A stretch of DNA of 35,867 bases from Marivirga sp. (GTDB lineage: Bacteria > Bacteroidota > Bacteroidia > Cytophagales > Cyclobacteriaceae): NCBI RefSeq assembly GCF_024636815.1, contig NZ_JAGXGF010000004.1:1-35867 (forward strand), written 5' to 3'. Positions 8,032 to 15,639 of this stretch are shown here, piece after piece. A program made the position numbers and the translations under genes. The first letter of the stretch is position 1. Each line of letters starts with the position of its first letter. The notes beneath the pieces are model-generated. The model was not told the DNA's origin. It saw nothing but the letters and a program-made list of their open reading frames with translations, and searched no databases.

Positions 8032-8170
8032 AAGACTTAATTTTTAGGTTGAAAATAAATTTTGGGCAAGCACTTTTTTTTTCTTAAATTTCAAAATAAT
8101 TAACTAAATATTATTTAGGTTTAAAAAAGTTAAACCTATTACATTAGTACTTTATAAAAATTCGAACCTT
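8032..8170. other. Divergent intergenic region between peptide gene and surface-repeat gene
   Basis: AT-rich spacer between the minus-strand peptide gene and the plus-strand LA_2272-like gene. It must hold both promoters. There is a run of nine T's at 8073-8081. I could not pick a convincing TAnnTTTG/TTTG promoter pair on either strand and see no hairpin. Confidence 0.4.
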
Positions 8171-9334
8171 TTGAAAATTTTTATTTATTATTCTGTCTTA
8201 TTGTTCATAATACCAATAGGACTTTTCTCCCAATCCTATTCCAAGCAATCCAAAATCCATATCTCTGCTTTTCCCGGTTTCAGTAATCACACAGTAGACG
8301 AGATATCCAATCATTACAAATTGTCACTGAATCTAACATCGGGAGTTACAGGAAGTGTGAGAGGTATTGAGTTAGGTCTTATTTCCAATTATAATTATGA
8401 AAAGTTTCAGGGTATTCAGTTCGCTGGTTTTGCAAATGTATCAGGAGTTAATAATAAGCTAAATCCAAAGGAAAAATTAGAGAATACTTTTAAGGGCTTT
8501 CAATTTGCAACTATAGCCAATAAAACATTTGGTAATGGGGCAGGGGTACAAATTTCTACTTTTAATACGGCAGCATCAGTTTTTACAGGTTTTCAGTTAG
8601 GCTTTCTGACCAACAAGTCTAGATATTTGGAAGGTGCTCAAATAGCAGGTTTAATCAATTCATCTAAGATCGGGATGGTTGGTTTTCAGATCGCTCCCTT
8701 ATTCAACTATTCTGATGGGCAGACCAATGGCTTGCAACTGGCCTTTTTCAATTATGCGAGAACCGCTGGTTTTGGTCACGAATTCAGTAATTTATTAAGC
8801 GATACCTGGCAGATTGGCTTAATAAATTTCAGTAAGGTCAATAATGGAAATCAAATAGGGCTCATAAATATTAGTGGAAAGAATAACGGAGTGCCTTTAG
8901 GTTTGCTGAATATTGATGCAAGCGAAGGTCGTTTGAGTTTCAGGTCAACAGATTTGTTTTTATCTAATATTTCTATAGGAACAGGAAGTCGTTTTTTTAA
9001 TAATATGCTACAGTTTGGCTACAATTTCTCCATCAATGGATTGCCTGTTTGGGGAATATCTTATGGCTTAGAGAAGGAGTGGAGCGACCCTGAAAAGACA
9101 AAGTTTATATCAATTAATGCAGCGATATGGCAACAAAAAGCAAAAAGTATAAAGTTGTTAAAAGGCCCTAGAATATTAAGATCGGAACTAATCTATGGTT
9201 TTAAAATCAGTAAATACAGATATTTGGAGATAGGTGCAGCTATAAACTATAAATTAACGTCAGTAGAAAATCAAGAATCTTCAATTATATCAATGGGGGA
9301 TTTATTTCCAGGTATTGTATTAGGGATACAATAA
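8171..9334 (+). CDS. LA_2272-type surface repeat protein, outer-membrane barrel-like
   Basis: A 387-residue exported protein with a leader (FIYYSVLLFIIPIGLFSQ, cleaved after FSQ). It then has about ten short repeats of the type GxQxGxxN: GIELGLISNYN, GIQFAGFANVSG, GFQFATIANK, GVQISTFNTA, GFQLGFLTNKS, GAQIAGLINSS, GLQLAFFNYA, WQIGLINFSK, GNQIGLINIS and VPLGLLNIDA. These are the LA_2272 family surface repeats. The C-terminal part (GYNFSINGLPVWGISYGLE, RYLEIGAAINYKL) alternates like barrel strands. The start used is TTG at 8171, directly before the signal peptide; no ATG gives a complete leader. The gene stands alone, and a bidirectional terminator follows. Its role on the surface is unknown. 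Confidence 0.72.
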   Translation: MKIFIYYSVLLFIIPIGLFSQSYSKQSKIHISAFPGFSNHTVDEISNHYKLSLNLTSGVTGSVRGIELGLISNYNYEKFQGIQFAGFANVSGVNNKLNPKEKLENTFKGFQFATIANKTFGNGAGVQISTFNTAASVFTGFQLGFLTNKSRYLEGAQIAGLINSSKIGMVGFQIAPLFNYSDGQTNGLQLAFFNYARTAGFGHEFSNLLSDTWQIGLINFSKVNNGNQIGLINISGKNNGVPLGLLNIDASEGRLSFRSTDLFLSNISIGTGSRFFNNMLQFGYNFSINGLPVWGISYGLEKEWSDPEKTKFISINAAIWQQKAKSIKLLKGPRILRSELIYGFKISKYRYLEIGAAINYKLTSVENQESSIISMGDLFPGIVLGIQ

Positions 9335-9335
9335 A

Positions 9336-9364
9336 AAATGGCAGCTAAAAATTAGCTACCATTT
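9336..9364. terminator. Bidirectional terminator hairpin
   Basis: Stem AAATGG-C-AGCTAA (9336-9348), loop AAA, then TTAGCT-A-CCATTT (9352-9364) with a single C/A mismatch. It is preceded by A's and followed by T's. It lies between the convergent surface-repeat and HlyD genes and so can serve both. Confidence 0.75.
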
Positions 9365-9388
9365 AAATATTTACAATATTTATACCTA

Positions 9389-10729
9389 TTATTCTTTTTG
9401 CTTTTCTTTTCCTTTATTCTTCTCTTCTACCAAATCCCCATCTTTCAAAGTTTTGGAAATAGCCAAGAAAGGACCTCTCACCACTTTTTGTCCAGCAGTT
9501 AAACCTACCTTTATTTGAATGAATTCAAAATCGCTGATACCAGTTGTGACTTCTGTCATTTTCACAGTATTATCATCTTGTACTATGAAAACTACTTCAG
9601 ATTCTTTTTTAGGCTCTCTGTCTGTTGCTACTTCGCTTGAGGTAGAATCTTGCTTAATTTCAGGAGATCTTAATGTAACTGAAGACAAGGGAACTGTTAA
9701 AATATCCTTTTTAGTTTCAGTCATAATTTCCACACTGGCTGTCATACCTGGTCTGAAAGGAGAATCGCCATCTTCCTTAATTAAATCTTCATAAGAAGAA
9801 TTCAAGATTTTTACTTTTACCTCAAATTCAGTTACGGCATCTTGAGAAGATTTTTCGTTGGCAGTATTAGCAATAGCGGTTACAACTCCCTTAAATTCTT
9901 TTTCCATATAAGTATATGAATCCACTTCAATATTTGCGGTATCTCCAATGCTTATTCTGATGATATCATTTTCATTCACATCAACACGAACTTCCATATT
10001 GTTTAAATTGGCAATACGCATCATCTCTGTTCCTGCCATTTGTTGGGTTCCAACTACACGCTCACCAAGCTCAACGCTTAGTTTTGAAACAGTACCATCC
10101 ACAGGTGAATATATGGTTGTTCTTCTCAAGTTCTCACTAGCTTCATCTACAGTTGCCTGACTACTTTTAACGGTATAACTTGCTGCCAAGACATTTTTTT
10201 CTGAAGCTACTTTGTCATTTTCAGCTACCTGATAATTTGCTAAAGCAGATTCATAATCTGCAGTCGAAATTACCTTTTGCTCATATAATTTCTTCTGACG
10301 TTCGAAAGTTTGCTTTGCTTGAGTAAGTTGGGCTTTTGCTCTTTCTAAAGAAGCTTCAGCTTGTGCTAAAGAAGCTTTTTGTTGGTTCAAGTTAGCTTTC
10401 GCTCTTTCTAGTGCACTCTGAAAATTATCAGGTCTAATTTTTACCAATAAGTCTCCTTTATTTACTGGATCACCTTCTTCCACAGCCAATTGAGTAATTT
10501 CTCCTGCTACATCAGGACTTAATTTTACTTCCACTACTGGTTGAACTGTTCCACTAGCATTTACTTTTTCTATGATGGTTCTTTTTTGTACCTCTTCTAC
10601 TTCAACAGCGGTAGAAGGTGGTTGACCTATAACGCCTGTTTTTTTACCAATAATTGCTGCTATTATTAAGACAATAACAACTGCAATCAGGATATAGATT
10701 GGTTTTTTAGATGATTTTTTCTTAGCCAT
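9389..10729 (-). CDS. HlyD/MacA-type periplasmic adaptor of an efflux system
   Basis: The 446-residue adaptor starts with a Lys-rich cytoplasmic tail and one membrane helix (IYILIAVVIVLIIAAIIGKK). The first barrel-sandwich half follows (residues about 55-95: VKLSPDVAGEITQLAVEEGD, VNKGDLLVKIRPDN). Then comes a coiled-coil hairpin rich in Ala/Lys/Gln (about 100-205), the second lipoyl half (TIYSPVDGTVSKLSVELGER), a beta-barrel domain, and a C-terminal membrane-proximal domain. This order is typical for RND or MacB-type ABC adaptors. It starts two bases after the TolC gene's stop, so both are co-transcribed. No inner-membrane pump gene follows; a convergent terminator does. The pump must be encoded elsewhere and the substrate is unknown. 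Confidence 0.9.
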   Translation of the reverse strand: MAKKKSSKKPIYILIAVVIVLIIAAIIGKKTGVIGQPPSTAVEVEEVQKRTIIEKVNASGTVQPVVEVKLSPDVAGEITQLAVEEGDPVNKGDLLVKIRPDNFQSALERAKANLNQQKASLAQAEASLERAKAQLTQAKQTFERQKKLYEQKVISTADYESALANYQVAENDKVASEKNVLAASYTVKSSQATVDEASENLRRTTIYSPVDGTVSKLSVELGERVVGTQQMAGTEMMRIANLNNMEVRVDVNENDIIRISIGDTANIEVDSYTYMEKEFKGVVTAIANTANEKSSQDAVTEFEVKVKILNSSYEDLIKEDGDSPFRPGMTASVEIMTETKKDILTVPLSSVTLRSPEIKQDSTSSEVATDREPKKESEVVFIVQDDNTVKMTEVTTGISDFEFIQIKVGLTAGQKVVRGPFLAISKTLKDGDLVEEKNKGKEKQKE

Positions 10730-10731
10730 GG

Positions 10732-12162
10732 TTAAAAGTTTAATGGTTTCCCTTGATAAAAGTCCAATACTTTAAGTTTGAAAATGTAATCGTATTTTGC
10801 TCGAATGAGATCTGATTTTACTCTTTCGAAATCATTTTTTATTTGCGTGAATTGAACTGCATCTATTGCGCCAAATTCTATTCTTTGCTCCGCATTATTA
10901 AAACTTAATTCAGAAGCTTCAAAACTATTTTTCAAGGCCTCGTATGACTTAGCTGCTGCTTTAACATCCAAATAGGCTTGCTCGATAGTCTGTTGTAATT
11001 GGTTCTTAGCGGAGGTTAGTTGGTATTCAGTTCTTTTGTGTCTAATGATAGCTTGTTGCACATTGTTTTTAACCTGGAATCTATTAAAAATCGGGATATT
11101 CAAACTTAGACCAACAAATCGTCTCTGGTTAAAATCCAATTGATTCCAATAGGTGTTTTCAGTAAATTCAGATGGAACTTCTTGTTGCGTAATCACAAGC
11201 TCACCTGTGTTTTCTACAACTCCGATAGGTCGGGTGATCGTTATGTTTTCAGAACCTAAAACTGGAAATTGTTCTGGTGCGGCATTTGAATAATTTGTTC
11301 CTATTCCAGCATTTAAACTTAAAGAAGGATAATAACCACTTCTTGCAACCCCAATTCCTTTTACTGCACCTTCCTTTCTATATTCCGCTGCTTTTATAAC
11401 CGGTTGATTTTGCAATGCATATTTGTAAACATTGGAAGAAGACTCCATTAATTCACTGACTGTAGGTTCAGGTAAAACAGGAATCTCAATATCAAAAGCT
11501 TGATCAGCAGGTATTTGTAAGGCTTGCTTTAATAGTAAATAAGATATATCCAAATTGTTTTCAGCTCGTACAACTTCCAGTTCATCATTTGCTTTTTGCT
11601 GCCTGATTTGTAGTAAATCAGCTTGAGCTAAAGCCCCCATTTCTACCTGTTTAGCTACTCTGTTTTCTTGGCTTTCAGTTGTTTCTAGTCTAAGTTTAGC
11701 GGTCTCTAATAACTCCTTATTAAAAAGAATATTAGTATAAAATGTAACCACATTTAATGTGATGTCATTTTCAACACTTTCTAAATCTTTTTTTGCTGCT
11801 AGTTGGCCAAATTGGTCCCTTTTAATACTGTTATATCTTTGTCCGCCATCAAATAAAGGTAAACTTGCATTAAGACCTGCATTCTGCGAGTTAATTCCTC
11901 TATCAATAATAGTGTTAGTAAAAGGATCAATAGAACGACCTGTTGAAGTATTTAATCCCAGACTTCCGTTCACACCTGGCAAGTTACTCATTTTGGAGCC
12001 AAACAAATTGATTTCTGCATTTTCAACATCCAGTTCTGATTGCTTTACTTGCAGATTATTTTCCAAAGCATAGTCAACGCATTTCTGTAATGACCATTTT
12101 TCTTGTCCAAAGGAGCTGAATCCTATGGATAAGAATGTAATCACAATAAATATTCTAAGCAT
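10732..12162 (-). CDS. TolC family outer-membrane efflux protein
   Basis: A 476-residue outer-membrane channel with a signal peptide MLRIFIVITFLSIGFSSFGQ and the family opening EKWSLQKCVDYALENNLQVK. Two OEP repeats of long alpha helices and beta segments follow: ENAEINLFGSKMSNLPGVNG and VARSGYYPSLSLNAGIGTN, each with downstream Gln/Ala-rich helices. The start at 12162 is preferred. A longer frame from 12210 would overlap the serine dehydratase gene and lengthen the leader with a non-hydrophobic stretch. With the adaptor that follows it, it makes the outer part of a tripartite exporter. The end (VLDFYQGKPLNF) is complete. Confidence 0.9.
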   Translation of the reverse strand: MLRIFIVITFLSIGFSSFGQEKWSLQKCVDYALENNLQVKQSELDVENAEINLFGSKMSNLPGVNGSLGLNTSTGRSIDPFTNTIIDRGINSQNAGLNASLPLFDGGQRYNSIKRDQFGQLAAKKDLESVENDITLNVVTFYTNILFNKELLETAKLRLETTESQENRVAKQVEMGALAQADLLQIRQQKANDELEVVRAENNLDISYLLLKQALQIPADQAFDIEIPVLPEPTVSELMESSSNVYKYALQNQPVIKAAEYRKEGAVKGIGVARSGYYPSLSLNAGIGTNYSNAAPEQFPVLGSENITITRPIGVVENTGELVITQQEVPSEFTENTYWNQLDFNQRRFVGLSLNIPIFNRFQVKNNVQQAIIRHKRTEYQLTSAKNQLQQTIEQAYLDVKAAAKSYEALKNSFEASELSFNNAEQRIEFGAIDAVQFTQIKNDFERVKSDLIRAKYDYIFKLKVLDFYQGKPLNF

Positions 12163-12178
12163 AATTTTAGTTAATAGT

Positions 12179-12856
12179 TTACATATCGATATCCGGAATG
12201 TAGATAACATCTATTACCCAATCCAGATTTTTAAGGTATTCTAGAGAAATAGTTTTTAGTCCAGTGTCCATTTCAATTGCCAAACAGGCTATGTCATTTT
12301 TTCCTTTTCTTGAAACGCTCATAGTGGCAATGTTTGCTTTATCATTACTGATGATATTTGAAATGAAGGCTATACTGCCTTGAGTGTCTTTGGCCGTAAT
12401 AATTAAAGTGTGTAATGCGGCAGAAATGTTGGCAGTAAATCCATTTACTTTTGAAATATTAATTACTCCTCCACCTAAACTTTCACCAATTACTTCTACT
12501 TTCCTTTCTCCTTTGGTTAAGTTTAATTTGATAGTATTGGGATGGTATGTTCCTGCACTTCCAATGGATTTGAAAGTATATTTTAACCCTGCTTCTTCGG
12601 CTAGTTCAAAGGCTTGTTTAATACGGATGTCGTCCGTTTTATAATTTAATAAACCTGCTATTATAGCTTTGTCGCTTCCATGACCTTCATAGGTTCTAGC
12701 AAATGAATTGTAAAAGGTGACGGTTGCTTCATCAGGAATCCCACCTAAAACTTTAACAGCTGCGCGCGCAATCCTTACTACTCCTGCGGTATGTGAACTC
12801 GAAGGACCTATCATAACGGGACCAATCATATCAAAAATACTACTTCTTTCTGCCAT
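12179..12856 (-). CDS. sdaAB: L-serine ammonia-lyase, iron-sulfur-dependent, beta subunit
   Basis: Residues 1-140 form the SDH beta domain with SIFDMIGPVMIGPSSSHTAG, the signature of iron-sulfur serine dehydratases (serine to pyruvate plus ammonia). RTYEGHGSDKAIIAGLL and SLGGGVINISKVNG follow. An ACT domain forms the C-terminus (about 145-225: HTLIITAKDTQGSIAFISNI, ANIATMSVSRKG, DWVIDVIYIPDI), as in two-subunit enzymes. The [4Fe-4S] cysteines belong to the alpha subunit, which is not in this window. It is followed within 16 bases by the TolC gene on the same strand, so they probably share a transcript, but I see no functional link. Confidence 0.88.
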   Translation of the reverse strand: MAERSSIFDMIGPVMIGPSSSHTAGVVRIARAAVKVLGGIPDEATVTFYNSFARTYEGHGSDKAIIAGLLNYKTDDIRIKQAFELAEEAGLKYTFKSIGSAGTYHPNTIKLNLTKGERKVEVIGESLGGGVINISKVNGFTANISAALHTLIITAKDTQGSIAFISNIISNDKANIATMSVSRKGKNDIACLAIEMDTGLKTISLEYLKNLDWVIDVIYIPDIDM

Positions 12857-12949
12857 TATTTAAAATAAAACCCAATATTAGACAATTATTTGCTCTAGTA
12901 AAAGTATAATTGATGAGTGGAAAATGGAAGTTTTAAAAGCGAAATTAGC

Positions 12950-13771
12950 ATGATTAACTACAATGGTAATTTAATCCCCTCTGGTTCAGCGAGTTTAGAG
13001 GTGTCAAATCGAGGTTTTCAATATGGAGATGGAATTTTCGAAACAATAATTTTCAGAAAAAAGGAGATTATGTTTTTAAATGAACATTGGGAAAGGATTT
13101 TAGAAGGGGTAAATGATTTAAAAATGAAATTGCCTTTTACAAAAGAAGAACTGAAAATTATTTTGTTTGATTTATTGGAGGTGAATGGATTAATGGGGCA
13201 ATCAGCTAGAATGAAGCTCTATATCTGGAGAAAGACAGGCGGTTTATATGCTCCAGAGAATCTCGAAACTGAGTTTTTGTTAACTTCCGAGCCATCTCAA
13301 AGGAAAAAGATACAAAAATTTGAAAAGGTAGGGATTGCACATACACTTTACTTGCAAAAAACAGCCTTTAGTCATTTGAAGACTATTTCTGCCTTGCCTT
13401 ATGTGATGGCTGGGGTGGAGAAAAAAGAGCGTAAACTGGAAGAAATTATATTGTTAGATCAGGATGGTTTTGTAGCAGAGGCTTCCTCTTCTAATATTTA
13501 CTTTCTCGATATCGAAAATCGTAAAATTTATACACCATCCTTGCAATGTGGTTGCATCAATGGAGTAAGTAGAAGGTATTTATTCAAACATGCAAAGAGA
13601 TTTGATCTGGAAGTCCAGGAGGTGATATGGCGACCTGAAGAATTAAGCTCAAATTTATCCATTTTCACTATTAATGTGGCTGGAGTAAATTGTATTCAGA
13701 AAATATATGAAATAAAAATGGGGGATGGCTCAGAAGGAATAAAGTTATTGGAAGAGATTTTTAAGTGGTGA
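12950..13771 (+). CDS. PLP-dependent aminotransferase class IV (4-amino-4-deoxychorismate lyase/BCAT-like)
   Basis: The 273-residue fold-type IV enzyme opens with MINYNGNLIPSGSASLEVSN followed by RGFQYGDGIFETI, the class IV signature. The PLP lysine is Lys144 in HLKTISALPYVMAG. EIILLDQDGFVAEASSSNIYF carries the conserved glutamate and phosphate-binding region. TPSLQCGCINGVSRRYL replaces the usual TPPLxxGxLxGITR motif. The KT-x-x-x-x-P context resembles aminodeoxychorismate lyase (PabC) more than branched-chain aminotransferase, which would place it in folate synthesis, but this is not certain. Starts further upstream (GTG at 12917) add an unconserved tail. It is divergent from sdaAB. Confidence 0.82.
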   Translation: MINYNGNLIPSGSASLEVSNRGFQYGDGIFETIIFRKKEIMFLNEHWERILEGVNDLKMKLPFTKEELKIILFDLLEVNGLMGQSARMKLYIWRKTGGLYAPENLETEFLLTSEPSQRKKIQKFEKVGIAHTLYLQKTAFSHLKTISALPYVMAGVEKKERKLEEIILLDQDGFVAEASSSNIYFLDIENRKIYTPSLQCGCINGVSRRYLFKHAKRFDLEVQEVIWRPEELSSNLSIFTINVAGVNCIQKIYEIKMGDGSEGIKLLEEIFKW

Positions 13772-13772
13772 T

Positions 13773-14216
13773 TTATAAATCCGAAAATTCCGGAATATGC
13801 TCCTCAAAAACCAGTTCTTTCGCATCTGGTCTAAAGCAGTAATGCTCCATTCCATTGGTGATTATCATATATTTAGCCTGAAATTGACTGTAATAATTCG
13901 CAATTTGTGAAAACGTATTATCTGTGATTTTTATATTTGGAGCTTTACATTCTATTAAAAGAAGGGGTTCCATTTTACGGTTGAAAACAGTTAAATCAGT
14001 CCGTTTTTTTCTTTCGTGATATTGTAATCCTGATTCTGTCTTGATTAATCCGGCTGGGTAATTTTTATGATGAATTAAAAATTGCAAAAAATGTTGCCGG
14101 ACCCATTCCTCAGGTGTTAAAACCAAAAACTTCTTCCTGATGGCATCAAAAATATGTATCTTGCCATCCATTTTACGCAAGTTTACATCATAAGGCGGAA
14201 GATTTAATTTTTGCAT
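13773..14216 (-). CDS. Type I restriction HsdR N-terminal-like nuclease-domain protein
   Basis: The 147-residue single-domain protein matches HSDR_N_2 proteins that are widespread in Bacteroidota. It has EEWVRQHFLQFLIHHKNYP at the start and a PD-(D/E)xK-type core: the acidic residue in RKKRTDLTVFNR, then LLLIECKAPN (E-x-K), then QIANYYSQFQAKYMIITNG. The rest of a restriction enzyme (helicase, HsdM, HsdS) is absent, and this solitary form is normal in the phylum. Its role is unknown, perhaps in DNA repair or replication. It ends two bases from the convergent aminotransferase stop. Confidence 0.82.
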   Translation of the reverse strand: MQKLNLPPYDVNLRKMDGKIHIFDAIRKKFLVLTPEEWVRQHFLQFLIHHKNYPAGLIKTESGLQYHERKKRTDLTVFNRKMEPLLLIECKAPNIKITDNTFSQIANYYSQFQAKYMIITNGMEHYCFRPDAKELVFEEHIPEFSDL

Positions 14217-14277
14217 TGGTTTCGCTTAAATTTGTGGCAATTTAGATTTAATTATAGACAAAAAATAAAGTTTAACT

Positions 14278-14292
14278 AAACCTGACAGGTTT
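14278..14292. repeat. ACCTGACAGGT hairpin before the AMP nucleosidase gene
   Basis: AAACCT, loop GAC, AGGTTT, followed by more T's, 22 bases before the start codon at 14314. It looks like a short terminator hairpin, but it sits in the 5' leader of a plus-strand gene and no plus-strand gene precedes it closely. Short hairpins of this sequence are, to my recollection, scattered in genomes of this group. Confidence 0.4.
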
Positions 14293-14313
14293 TTAATAAA
14301 TAAAAACTCATAA

Positions 14314-15108
14314 ATGAAGACAAAAAAAGAAATCGTTGATAATTGGTTGCCTCGTTATACTGGTACAGCTTTAGATGAATTTGGAGACTATATTTTACTG
14401 ACTAACTTCATTAATTATGTTGAAATGTTTGCTCAACAGTATGGGGTAGAGATTAAAGGAAGAGACAAGCCTATGCAAACAGCTACGGCTGAGGGCATTA
14501 CTATCATTAATTTTGGAATGGGAAGTTCAGTTGCTGCTACTGTCATGGATTTGCTTTCCTCTATTATGCCTAAGGCTGTTTTATTTTTAGGGAAATGTGG
14601 AGGAATAAAGAAAAAGTCAAAAATAGGTGATTTGATTTTGCCTTTGGCTGGGATAAGGGGAGAAGGGACAAGTGATGATTATATGCCGCCCGAAGTGCCT
14701 GCTTTACCATCATTCCGTTTGCAAAGAGCCGTTTCTTCTATGATTAAAAAGCATGAAAGAGATTATTACACAGGAACTGTTTTCACCACCAACCGCAGGG
14801 TTTGGGAACATGACGATGATTTCAAAGATTATTTAAGAAGAATTAGAGCGATGGCTGTTGACATGGAAACCGCTACTATTTTTTCAGTTGGATTTGTAAA
14901 TAGCATTCCTAGAGGAGCTTTGCTGTTGGTATCTGATAATCCAATGACTCCTGAAGGTGTGAAAACTGCTCAAAGCGATCAAAAAGTAACAGGTAGTTTT
15001 GTGAATTACCATCTTCAAATCGGAATTGATGCTTTAACTGAATTGAAAAATTCAGGCGAATCAGTTAAGCATTTGAAATTCACCGAGACTTTATTCGATC
15101 ACGATTAA
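14314..15108 (+). CDS. amn: AMP nucleosidase, short Bacteroidota form
   Basis: A 264-residue cytosolic enzyme of the purine nucleoside phosphorylase fold, converting AMP to adenine and ribose 5-phosphate. Key parts are TIINFGMGSSVAATVMDLLS, VLFLGKCGGIKKKSKIGDLI (substrate pocket with GKCGG), the FTTNRRVWEH segment, and MAVDMETATIFSVGF (the conserved MExA-type ribose-binding glutamate). RGALLLVSDNPMTPEGVKT has the catalytic aspartate. The E. coli enzyme is nearly twice as long, with an extra N-terminal regulatory domain. The single-domain form seen here is usual in this phylum. The start ATG is well placed and the gene is alone. Confidence 0.9.
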   Translation: MKTKKEIVDNWLPRYTGTALDEFGDYILLTNFINYVEMFAQQYGVEIKGRDKPMQTATAEGITIINFGMGSSVAATVMDLLSSIMPKAVLFLGKCGGIKKKSKIGDLILPLAGIRGEGTSDDYMPPEVPALPSFRLQRAVSSMIKKHERDYYTGTVFTTNRRVWEHDDDFKDYLRRIRAMAVDMETATIFSVGFVNSIPRGALLLVSDNPMTPEGVKTAQSDQKVTGSFVNYHLQIGIDALTELKNSGESVKHLKFTETLFDHD

Positions 15109-15282
15109 ATTTTTAATGCAATAGCATTTAGTTTTTTTATTAAGCCTTATCCTTTTCTCCTTCTCTAAAAGTGGAAAAGGAAATGGGTCTTTAGTAATCG
15201 TTTTTAATATTTACCTAACCTCCGTTTGATAACAAGCCAATCGGAATACGATTGCTAAAACGGTAACTTAATTTCTATTCCA

Positions 15283-15639
15283 ATGAATATAGAAGAATTT
15301 AGAAATTTCTGTTTGAAAAAATATGGAGTTACTGAAGAATTCCCTTTTGATGAAAGCACCTTAGTTTTCAAAGTGATGGGAAAAATGTTTGCTTTGATGG
15401 ATGTAGATTTATTTGAAAGCGTTAATCTAAAATGTGATCCAGAGGAAGCAATTAAGTTACGTGAAAAATATGAAGCAGTAAAACCCGGCTTTCATATGAA
15501 TAAAAAACACTGGAATACTATCGAATTTGATGGGAGTCTTTCTGATAGGGAAATTTTTTATTGGGTAAATCATAGCTATGATTTAGTGGTATCTAAGCTA
15601 TCAAAAAAAATTAGAAATGAAGTAAATCAGAATAAATAG
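15283..15639 (+). CDS. MmcQ/YjbR family DNA-binding-fold protein
   Basis: The 118-residue protein has the full YjbR pattern: EEFRNFCLKKYGVTEEFPFD, TLVFKVMGKMFALMDVD, NLKCDPEEAIKLREKYEAV, GFHMNKKHWNTIEFDGSLSD and a C-terminal HSYDLVVSKLSKK. The fold is CyaY-like/double-wing. Members are named after a mitomycin cluster gene, but the function of the general family is unknown. It overlaps the 3' end of the convergent OmpA gene by 13 bases. The 175 bases before it hold no gene that I can see. Confidence 0.88.
   Translation: MNIEEFRNFCLKKYGVTEEFPFDESTLVFKVMGKMFALMDVDLFESVNLKCDPEEAIKLREKYEAVKPGFHMNKKHWNTIEFDGSLSDREIFYWVNHSYDLVVSKLSKKIRNEVNQNK

Noticed and set aside
7847-8035. Alternative minus-strand frame through the peptide gene (cysteine-rich, open upstream of the break)
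   Set aside because: It has no start codon and no signal peptide. The other frame begins with a textbook leader, so a one-base break is the better reading.
9519-9794. Plus-strand open frame inside the HlyD gene, and similar ones in TolC, OmpA and DUF5916
   Set aside because: They lie opposite well-supported coding sequence and have no family motifs or start context.
13773-14216. Restriction-modification defence locus
   Set aside because: Only a single HsdR N-terminal-like domain is present, with no helicase, methylase or specificity gene. The solitary form is common in Bacteroidota chromosomes.
14227-14234. TAAATTTG as a -7 promoter element for amn
   Set aside because: It matches TAnnTTTG, but the nearest TTTG upstream is only about 13 bases away instead of about 20, so the promoter call was not supported.
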